Positions 1 to 5,315 of a DNA stretch of 5,315 nucleotides are shown in pieces. The stretch's first letter is position 1; every line of letters begins with the position of its first letter. Below the pieces are notes generated by a model. It saw nothing but the letters and a program-made list of their open reading frames with translations, was not told the origin of the DNA and did no database searches. The position numbers and the translations under genes were made by a program. Source of the DNA: Balneolales bacterium (GTDB lineage: Bacteria; Bacteroidota; Rhodothermia; Balneolales; HLUCCA01); the NCBI GenBank assembly GCA_022565415.1, contig JAIUMT010000243.1, positions 1 to 5,315 of the forward strand, in the 5' to 3' direction.

Positions 1-1068
1 AACATTGCATTTACGGCCAGAGAGATTTCATCGTACATACCGATTGTGAGTGTGGCAAACAGTGCAGATTCAGTTGATATCTTGAAGCTAGCAGGATGTA
101 ATCACGTAATTCAGCTCGGTGTAATTATGGGGCAGTCGCTTGCGCGTAGAACCATGGGTGGAAGTGCTCGAGTTCACGTTATTGGTCGGTTCGATCAGCT
201 TGTGATTGGAGAGGCTCCGGCAACCGGAACGCCCCTTATTGGCAAGACACTTGCAGAAAGCCGCCTTCGGGAGATTGTGGGTGTTAACGTAGTTGGTCTG
301 TGGGAAAGAGGTGTGTTTATCACCCCTCAGCCCGATACAGTAATTACAGATCTGTCTGTACTCGTATTGGCCGGATCGGTTGAGCAACTTCGAAATTACG
401 ACGACTATTTCGGTATTTATAATTTCAAAGATGGTCCTGTGATAATTATTGGGGCAGGAAAAGTCGGAAGGGCAACGGTAAAATCACTAACCGACAGGCA
501 AATGGAATATGTTGTTGTTGAGAAAAATCCCGAAATGGCAGCAGGTTGTAAGAATGTTGTAATAGGTGATGCAGCTGATAGAGAGGTTCTCACCAAAGCC
601 GGCATCGACAAAGCTCACACCGTTATCATTACCACACATAACGACGACGTGAACATATACCTAACCTTGTATTGTCGTCGTTTAAGACCCGAAATGCAGG
701 TAATCTCTCGTTCCACACTAGATAGGAATATTTCGTCAATTCACCGTGCCGGGGCCGATTTTGTGATGTCATATGCTTCGATGGGAGCCAACTCCATCTT
801 TAATGTACTCGAGCGTGATGAAGTATTGATGCTTGCAGAAGGACTTAATGTATTTCGGATGAATACTCCCAAAGAGTTCTGTGGCAAGACAATTGCTCAA
901 TGCGACATCAGGCATTCAACCGGATCGAGTATAATAGCTATTCGTCAGGGGGAAGATCTTCAAATTAATCCCGATCCGAATACAAAACTTATAGAAGGCT
1001 CGGAGATTGTATTGATTGGAGATTATGAATCGGAAAGAAAGTTCATCGATTTTGCGGCAAAGTTCTAA
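1..1068 (+). CDS. Tandem-RCK potassium channel / TrkA-family NAD-binding protein (5' end outside window)
   Basis: The reading frame is open from base 1, so the true start lies upstream; the GTG at 46 falls inside a conserved RCK segment and is not a credible start. 355 residues are visible. Residues 1-60 are the end of a first RCK nucleotide-binding (TrkA-N) domain. About 64-132 form a TrkA-C domain, about 145-270 a second TrkA-N domain, and about 275-352 a second TrkA-C. The second Rossmann fold has the glycine motif GAGKVG (residues 151-156) and an acidic residue, E174, ending its second strand, as expected for NAD(H) binding. It also has the typical GDAAD and ITTHNDDVN segments. RCK domains gate K+ channels or K+ uptake systems on the cytoplasmic side in response to nucleotides or ions. 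In this family, tandem-RCK proteins often carry a two-helix pore domain at the N-terminus (GsuK-like); that part would be outside the window, so a soluble TrkA protein remains possible. Confidence 0.87.
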   Translation, partial: NIAFTAREISSYIPIVSVANSADSVDILKLAGCNHVIQLGVIMGQSLARRTMGGSARVHVIGRFDQLVIGEAPATGTPLIGKTLAESRLREIVGVNVVGLWERGVFITPQPDTVITDLSVLVLAGSVEQLRNYDDYFGIYNFKDGPVIIIGAGKVGRATVKSLTDRQMEYVVVEKNPEMAAGCKNVVIGDAADREVLTKAGIDKAHTVIITTHNDDVNIYLTLYCRRLRPEMQVISRSTLDRNISSIHRAGADFVMSYASMGANSIFNVLERDEVLMLAEGLNVFRMNTPKEFCGKTIAQCDIRHSTGSSIIAIRQGEDLQINPDPNTKLIEGSEIVLIGDYESERKFIDFAAKF

Positions 1069-1144
1069 GCTTTAGACTCAGTCGCGAAATATTAAGATGT
1101 CTCTAATAAATTGTGCTTACGGTTTAGAATTTCTTAACATTTTG

Positions 1145-1209
1145 CAGTGTGTGTGAAAACTGAGGTTTTTACCCCCTCAGATGCCCCATTAGAAAGTCAT
1201 CACACCTGT
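1145..1209. other. Nested inverted repeat in the intergenic gap
   Basis: An inner stem CTGAGG (1160-1165) pairs with CCTCAG (1175-1180) around a 9-base loop. An outer stem GTGTGA (1151-1156) pairs with TCACAC (1200-1205) and may extend through CAG (from 1146) and CTG (1206-1208) with a bulge. No T-run follows on the + strand. On the - strand the inner hairpin is followed by TTTT, but no - strand gene ends here. It could be a 3' UTR structure of the channel transcript, a protein-binding site, or chance. Function unknown. Confidence 0.3.
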
Positions 1210-1241
1210 TCACAACCATGCATTCTTGTCTGTAGAGTATT

Positions 1242-1278
1242 AATTTGAGTATAGCTGTTAGCTACTTGAATTTTTTTT
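1242..1278 (+). terminator. Probable rho-independent terminator after the channel gene
   Basis: Bases 1242-1256 fold onto 1260-1272 with a GTT loop (1257-1259). The stem has about 13 pairs, including two G-T wobbles and a TA bulge at 1252-1253, and runs directly into a T-run (T8 at 1271-1278, its first two bases closing the stem). The stem is A/T-rich with few G-C pairs, so termination may be weak. It lies about 170 bases after the channel stop codon and 67 bases before the response regulator start, which suggests the two genes are transcribed separately. The T8-A6 tract could also serve as bent or UP-element-like promoter DNA. Confidence 0.42.
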
Positions 1279-1293
1279 AAAAAACTTTGTAAC
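1266..1293 (+). promoter_or_regulatory. Weak promoter candidate for the response regulator
   Basis: TTGAAT (1266-1271) resembles a -35 box, and TGTAAC (1288-1293) is a 4/6 match to a -10 box, with a 16-base spacer rich in T and A runs. An AAACTTTG (1282-1289) in the same place is close to the Bacteroidota -7 consensus TAnnTTTG, but no well-placed -33 TTTG is seen. Transcription would start about 45 bases before the ATG at 1345. The evidence is limited to short matches in AT-rich DNA. Confidence 0.2.
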
Positions 1294-1344
1294 AAATCGA
1301 GGTCGAAACACTCTTAGTAATAAACAACCCTAAGAAGTCTACCT

Positions 1345-1932
1345 ATGATTGCAACAATGATACAAGCCGCTAAAGAAATTCAATTCAATTTTTTTAACCG
1401 ATTCCTTGGAATGCTCATACAACCCGTAATTTTTGATAAGAAGCAAAGAGACAAGAAGCCTGCAACCTCGTATTCGTGGTCGCCTGATTCTAAAAGTACT
1501 CTTTCTACTCAACAGAGCGTTGCTCCGTCAAAAATTCGGTCTGAAGTATATGTACCAGCGACGTTGCACGTAGAAGACAACGCTGAAATCCGATCAATTG
1601 TCAAATATTTCCTCAGAAAGCAATGCAATTTAGACTTTGCCGCAGATGGAAACAATGCGATGAACCTTGTTCGGGAAAAGGCGTTTGATGTCATAATTAT
1701 GGATATCAATCTCGGAGATGGTATCGATGGCATAGAAACTGCACGTCAAATTCGCGAAATCGACAGTTATAAAGATGTCCCAATCATAGCTGTAACAGCA
1801 AACTTATCTGCTCAGGTTCGTGATCATTGTCTGCAGGTGGGCATGGATGCCTTCTTGCCAAAACCATTTCGTAAAGAAGATCTCATCAATACAATTAACT
1901 TTGTGTTGGAACGAAAAAAAACCGGAAGCTGA
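1345..1932 (+). CDS. Response regulator, receiver domain only, with N-terminal extension
   Basis: This 195-residue protein has a complete receiver (REC) domain at about residues 71-190. The acidic pair is E77/D78 (in HVEDN), the phosphoacceptor is D120 (IIMDINLG), the switch threonine is T151 (VTAN) and the conserved lysine is K173 (PKPF). The spacings of 42, 31 and 53 residues from D78 or D120 match CheY-type receivers, so phosphorylation by a histidine kinase is expected. No DNA-binding or enzymatic output domain follows, so it probably acts by protein contact. Residues 1-70 are not receiver: 1-30 are hydrophobic/aromatic and could form an amphipathic helix, and 31-70 are a Lys/Ser/Thr-rich linker. 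The start is the ATG preceded by AAGAAG (1332-1337); no better start exists nearer the receiver. The sequence resembles receivers of hybrid histidine kinases, but no kinase is in the window. Confidence 0.85.
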   Translation: MIATMIQAAKEIQFNFFNRFLGMLIQPVIFDKKQRDKKPATSYSWSPDSKSTLSTQQSVAPSKIRSEVYVPATLHVEDNAEIRSIVKYFLRKQCNLDFAADGNNAMNLVREKAFDVIIMDINLGDGIDGIETARQIREIDSYKDVPIIAVTANLSAQVRDHCLQVGMDAFLPKPFRKEDLINTINFVLERKKTGS

Positions 1933-1934
1933 CC

Positions 1935-1957
1935 TAACTTGCACTAAATCGCAGTTA
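1935..1957 (+). other. Small hairpin between response regulator and TPR gene
   Basis: TAACTTGC (1935-1942) pairs with GCAGTTA (1951-1957), giving seven pairs with one bulged T around an 8-base loop, two bases after the response regulator stop codon. No clean T-run follows, so a strong terminator is unlikely. It could stabilise the upstream mRNA or lower expression of the downstream gene. The 65-base gap is compatible with co-transcription of both genes. Confidence 0.28.
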
Positions 1958-1985
1958 GATAGCATTCTTATTCAGACAAGACACC

Positions 1986-1989
1986 AGGA
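1986..1989 (+). promoter_or_regulatory. Ribosome binding site that fixes a GTG start
   Basis: AGGA lies 8 bases before the GTG at 1998. The frame has a stop (TAG, 1956-1958) upstream and no ATG between that stop and codon 176 of the gene, so this site supports the GTG as the true start. Confidence 0.55.
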
Positions 1990-1997
1990 TTACTACC

Positions 1998-2765
1998 GTG
2001 AAACGACCAGAACAAATCTTGCAATTTGAGGAGAGAGTCGACTTATTCCTAAATGATAAATTATCACAGGATCAAATCGACGAATTATGGATTGAGTCTA
2101 TCGAGGACTCATCCAGATACGATTATTTGAAAACAGTTGCCGCTTTACGGAACGAGTTTTTTCAGAAGTCGTCAAGCCAAGACCAACTTCCTGCAGAAAA
2201 ACCAAACAACAAACCTGATTCTGCAGGATTCGTGCCAACATCGAGGTTGGCGAACATTGCTGTTGCTGCTGGGCTAACATTAGCCGTTGGGGTTAGCTCA
2301 GTTTACCTGTATAACACGTCTGAATCTCAAACGCTGGTTCCACTCAGTACGCTTGAGTTCTCGACCCTGAGGTCTGGTGTAGATGTTAAAACGGAGAAGT
2401 TTCAGAAATACATTCAAGACGCGATTAATAAATCCATAACTGGAGATGCTGATATAGCTGTTCTAGAGTTGTACTCCGTTTTCGAGCAAAGCACGGATTC
2501 AGATATTCGGGCTGATGCGCTGATGAATATTGGTATCATCAAGTATAACAGCAGCGATTTTCGCTCGGCCGGAATTAACTTTAAGCAGATTATCAATCAG
2601 TATAATAACGACATATTTGTCGTAGAGCGGGCGACTTGGTATTTGGCACAAGCTCAAATTGCATTGGGTGATTTGGATGCAGCCAAAGTATCAATCAACC
2701 GAGTTATTGAGATTGATGGTGCCCACAGTCGCGCTGCAGAAAATTATCTGCGTTATTTGCGATAA
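1998..2765 (+). CDS. Single-pass membrane protein with anti-sigma-like N-terminus and C-terminal TPRs
   Basis: This 255-residue protein has three parts. Residues 1-60 are a charged, helical segment whose middle (DLFLNDKLSQDQIDELW, then a short run of acidic residues and YLKTVAALR) resembles the N-terminal segment of membrane anti-sigma proteins and related regulators, though no zinc-binding His/Cys residues are present. Residues about 83-106 form one transmembrane helix. The rest is helical, with two recognisable TPRs at about 170-204 and 207-243 and a weaker TPR-like helix pair at about 137-165. The basic residues flanking the helix suggest an N-in topology with the TPRs in the periplasm. 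The start is GTG behind AGGA. The 3' end overlaps the convergent CHAT gene by 13 bases. No sigma factor gene is visible, so an anti-sigma role is only a possibility; a TPR scaffold for a membrane complex is equally plausible. Confidence 0.8.
   Translation: MKRPEQILQFEERVDLFLNDKLSQDQIDELWIESIEDSSRYDYLKTVAALRNEFFQKSSSQDQLPAEKPNNKPDSAGFVPTSRLANIAVAAGLTLAVGVSSVYLYNTSESQTLVPLSTLEFSTLRSGVDVKTEKFQKYIQDAINKSITGDADIAVLELYSVFEQSTDSDIRADALMNIGIIKYNSSDFRSAGINFKQIINQYNNDIFVVERATWYLAQAQIALGDLDAAKVSINRVIEIDGAHSRAAENYLRYLR
2753..2765. other. 13-bp tail-to-tail gene overlap
   Basis: The TAA of the + strand TPR gene (2763-2765) and the TAA of the - strand CHAT gene (complement of 2753-2755) lie inside each other's last codons. 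There is no room for a terminator between the genes, and none is evident within either gene end, so convergent transcripts probably run into the opposite gene. Confidence 0.9.
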
Positions 2766-5315
2766 GTATAACTTCTTCGTACCAGAACTAGGGCCAGAAG
2801 TAGCATTAGGGTCAATGCTGATGTTCGTACCCATGGCCACGGTTCTGATACGGGTGCTGTGTCACCAAATAAGATTAGAGATCCCCAAACTGCCGGATCA
2901 CTATTTACAGAGTTAATGTACCTGACTTTTGCTTCTCTAAGCGCGGCATCCTTATCTGTGTTTCCTTTTGCTTCCTCATAGAAGCTAGTCATGAGTTCGG
3001 CCGCAGCCTGGTCTCTAATAGACCACATATTTAAAATAAGGCTGTTGGCTCCGGCGAAGTTCAAGGCCCTACCCAAACCGATTATTCCACTACCCTGAAC
3101 AAACGAGCCACCACCAGAGTCACATGAACTTAAAACAATCAGTTCACTTTTGAGATTCAGGTTAAAAAGCTCATAAGCATAAACATGACCGTTTTGTGCG
3201 CTTTCCGAATCAGGATGCAAATGAATTACAGAAAAAAGTGGATCTGCACTGTGTACTTCACTGTGCGAGGCTATGTGAAGTATTCTTGTGTCGGTGGCAT
3301 GCGATAGTAAATTCGATTTAGTTCCTTCCGAATCGATGAACATCTTGCGGTTTGGCAGCCAATCTAAAAGTGAATATGAACGTTCAATCTCAATTTTTGC
3401 GTATGGAAGATTAGACAAATTTCGTGTTCGCTCAATATTCTCTTCACTGAGATTCAAGATTGGCTGGGTTTGTAAATTGCCCATATTTTGATCGAAATTT
3501 GATACAGCCATTCCAACAAAGTTTGTGCTGTAACTGGTATTACGAGCCCGTCTGGATTGTGCTACGATATCTGATAGCGAGTTTTGATATGAAACAGACA
3601 TTTTTTCAATCAGATATGATGCTGAGCCATAGTTGAACGGACCAGTAGTGCGCGCTACAGGCAGAATTTCGGCAGGTATCTGGTATAAAAAGTAGTCTGG
3701 TACAATCAATAAGCGCGAAGTCTGTTCATTAATATATTCTGCAAAGAATCTTTCATACACATCATTCAGTTGATGCAGGTTAGCACGTGTTTCGTTAAGT
3801 CCATCAATTATGGCAATTGCCAAATCTTCGTCTTCTGATGTAATCCTTAGTCGGTTAACTTCAATAGTATTACGCGTAATTGATGTTACATACATTATGG
3901 AATCCAGCGCAGTAAATGATAGTATTTGTTCATTTCTGCTGAGGTTTCGCTGCACGTCGGATACCCTTAAGGGCTCAGTCGTGTAGTTTTGAAGCACTTT
4001 ATTATTGATTCTGTTTTTTTCATCGAGCAACTTCAATAGCTCATTATTAATTGCAAACCGCTGTGTAGGTTCAGCAGTTGAATATTCAGAGCGAAGCTGT
4101 TCTATCTGGTTACTAAGTTGAATATCGTATAAGAACTCTTCTTCACTCAAAATAGTCGACTTAAGTAGGGATGAATTCACATATGCAGCTTTATTCAGGT
4201 TTTTGAACTCATCTAGCCATACAATAGCTTCTTTGGCACGGTTTTGCTTGAGTAGGTTGTCGATAAGTAACTCAAATGATTTTACAAAACCGGGTTCAAT
4301 ACGAATGGAGCCGCTTTGTATATCACCACTACTTCGGATGTTTGTTATTATTTCAGAAGTGAGCGGAAGCATTATCTGAAATGCCTGATCATCGTCTCCC
4401 ATATTCGTGAGATAACGAAATATCGAGTTAGTTACCCGTACCTTTAATCTGAAATCCAGGTTGTCTCTGTCTAGATTTTTGATGTCGTTATAGTACTGAG
4501 TGGCTGTTTCAAAATCGTTTAAATCTAGATAGGAATCGATCAACTGAGATTTCAATTCAAGTACAAGCTGGATATCATTTCGCTCGATTACTTCGTCAAG
4601 TAATTGCAACCTGCGTGACTTCGCATCATCAATTCTTCCAGCATCATCAAATGTGAAAATCAGTTCTGAAACGGTATTGGTATATGTTCGAAAATCGGAT
4701 TCTTTGTCGATCAACGATAAAGAAAGCTCAAATAAATTGATGGCTCTATCATAATCCTGCTCTTTACTTCGATAATATGTTCCATATAGAACATAAATAT
4801 CAGCCAATTCCTGGATTAAATCATGTTCCTGGGCAACCAGTAATGCTAAATCCAGATACTGCAAAGCTGCATTCCATTCCTGGTTTCTCCAGTGGTAGAT
4901 ATACAGATTATTTAAAATTCGAAGTTGAGCAGTATGTGAATTAGATCGATTGGCTTGCTCGTATGCACGGATTTGCAGGGTTAAATAGTTATCGAAATAT
5001 CCTGCATTTAGATAAGAAACGGCCAAGTTATTGAGCAAGGCACTAATATAACGTTCATCTTGTAGCTGATGTGGGTGCTCGTCTATAGACTGATATACTT
5101 CCAGGGCTGATTTGACGGCGCCGAGGCGAAAAAGAATGCTAGCATAATCCATTCTTACGCGTAAGTATTCCTCAGCATCCATTATGGATTCACTTAGAGG
5201 AATAAGGTCGTTACGGTAGAAGTTGAGGGCCGTTTGATAGTAGCCCTGAATCTGTGTGGCGAAAACGACACGTTTGAATAGAATATGCTTACCCAACGTG
5301 TTGCTGAAATAATCG
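2753..5315 (-). CDS. TPR-CHAT peptidase-like protein with C-terminal membrane anchor (5' end outside window)
   Basis: The frame stays open to the right window edge and begins there inside a TPR-like stretch, so the TTG at 5296 is not a convincing start. Counting from that TTG there are 847 residues. About eight TPRs fill residues 14-368 (for example 42-72, 82-115, 122-159, 161-198, 241-275 and 332-368). A helical, possibly coiled-coil linker covers 389-438, and the CHAT region runs from about 445 to 815. The catalytic pair of this caspase-like clan is intact: H678 in HIASHSE (codon 3263-3265) and C725 in VLSSCDSGGG (codon 3122-3124), 47 residues apart. Other CHAT hallmarks are LLIVPDYFLYQIPAEIL, GIIGLGRALNFAGA, NMWSIRD and a final VWGSLILFGD. 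A transmembrane helix (about 824-839) and a basic tail close the protein, suggesting the bulk lies outside the cytoplasm behind an unseen signal peptide. Substrate unknown. Confidence 0.9.
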   Translation of the reverse strand, partial: DYFSNTLGKHILFKRVVFATQIQGYYQTALNFYRNDLIPLSESIMDAEEYLRVRMDYASILFRLGAVKSALEVYQSIDEHPHQLQDERYISALLNNLAVSYLNAGYFDNYLTLQIRAYEQANRSNSHTAQLRILNNLYIYHWRNQEWNAALQYLDLALLVAQEHDLIQELADIYVLYGTYYRSKEQDYDRAINLFELSLSLIDKESDFRTYTNTVSELIFTFDDAGRIDDAKSRRLQLLDEVIERNDIQLVLELKSQLIDSYLDLNDFETATQYYNDIKNLDRDNLDFRLKVRVTNSIFRYLTNMGDDDQAFQIMLPLTSEIITNIRSSGDIQSGSIRIEPGFVKSFELLIDNLLKQNRAKEAIVWLDEFKNLNKAAYVNSSLLKSTILSEEEFLYDIQLSNQIEQLRSEYSTAEPTQRFAINNELLKLLDEKNRINNKVLQNYTTEPLRVSDVQRNLSRNEQILSFTALDSIMYVTSITRNTIEVNRLRITSEDEDLAIAIIDGLNETRANLHQLNDVYERFFAEYINEQTSRLLIVPDYFLYQIPAEILPVARTTGPFNYGSASYLIEKMSVSYQNSLSDIVAQSRRARNTSYSTNFVGMAVSNFDQNMGNLQTQPILNLSEENIERTRNLSNLPYAKIEIERSYSLLDWLPNRKMFIDSEGTKSNLLSHATDTRILHIASHSEVHSADPLFSVIHLHPDSESAQNGHVYAYELFNLNLKSELIVLSSCDSGGGSFVQGSGIIGLGRALNFAGANSLILNMWSIRDQAAAELMTSFYEEAKGNTDKDAALREAKVRYINSVNSDPAVWGSLILFGDTAPVSEPWPWVRTSALTLMLLLALVLVRRSYTYRK

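Noticed and set aside
46..48. GTG at 46 as the start of the RCK protein
   Set aside because: The frame is open to base 1 and the codons before 46 encode a typical RCK segment (TAREISSYIPIVSVAN), so the gene is cut by the window edge.
88..611. Antisense reading frames opposite the RCK gene
   Set aside because: The + strand frame encodes a clear RCK protein; the antisense translations show no domain pattern and no supported start sites.
1069..1344. Remnant of a histidine kinase upstream of the receiver
   Set aside because: The gap holds many stops and no kinase motifs (no H-box, N-box or G-box fragments), so there is no direct evidence that a kinase was lost here.
1820..2029. Small + strand reading frame overlapping the response regulator end and TPR gene start
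   Set aside because: It is an out-of-frame shadow of two well-supported genes, with no recognisable domain and Cys/Trp-rich composition typical of a spurious frame.
1998..2765. Bacterial gasdermin as a CHAT peptidase substrate
   Set aside because: Gasdermins are found beside some peptidases, but this neighbour has a central transmembrane helix and C-terminal TPRs and shows no gasdermin-like features that I can see.
5294..5296. TTG at 5296 as the start of the CHAT protein
   Set aside because: The frame stays open to base 5315 and continues as TPR-like sequence; no signal peptide follows the TTG, as would be expected for an anchored protein of this type.
2753..5315. CRISPR-linked TPR-CHAT effector (Csx29 / Craspase type)
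   Set aside because: There is no CRISPR array or cas gene in the window, and the C-terminal membrane anchor does not fit the cytoplasmic Csx29 architecture.

Overview
The window looks like chromosomal DNA of moderate to low GC from a free-living bacterium. The gene content fits the Bacteroidota / Rhodothermota / Balneolota side of the tree: a large TPR-CHAT protein with a C-terminal membrane anchor, a tandem-RCK potassium channel, weak Shine-Dalgarno sites and a hybrid-kinase-like receiver. That placement is an inference from gene style; there is no rRNA or other marker gene in the window.

Layout. (1) Bases 1-1068, + strand: the 3' part of a potassium channel/transport regulator with two RCK (TrkA-N plus TrkA-C) units. 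It is cut by the left window edge. (2) Bases 1069-1344: a non-coding gap. It holds a nested inverted repeat, a hairpin followed by a T-run that probably ends the channel transcript, and a weak promoter candidate for the next gene. (3) Bases 1345-1932, + strand: a response regulator with a complete receiver domain and no output domain, carrying an unusual N-terminal extension of about 70 residues. (4) Bases 1998-2765, + strand: a single-pass membrane protein with a short cytoplasmic N-terminus resembling the anti-sigma style 'short helical' domain, one transmembrane helix and C-terminal TPRs. It starts with GTG behind an AGGA site. (5) Bases 2753-5315, - strand: a large TPR-CHAT protein with about eight TPRs, the complete His/Cys pair of a CHAT peptidase and a C-terminal transmembrane anchor. 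Its 5' end lies outside the right window edge.

How the genes may relate. The last two genes are tail-to-tail and overlap by 13 bp. Both products are predicted to be membrane-anchored, with TPR regions probably on the same (non-cytoplasmic) side. This makes a joint envelope-associated sensing or proteolysis system conceivable: a CHAT peptidase, a TPR/anti-sigma-like membrane protein and a receiver-only regulator. That link is inference from proximity and topology only. The channel gene appears to be an independent transcription unit. No mobile elements, CRISPR arrays, tRNA or rRNA genes were seen.
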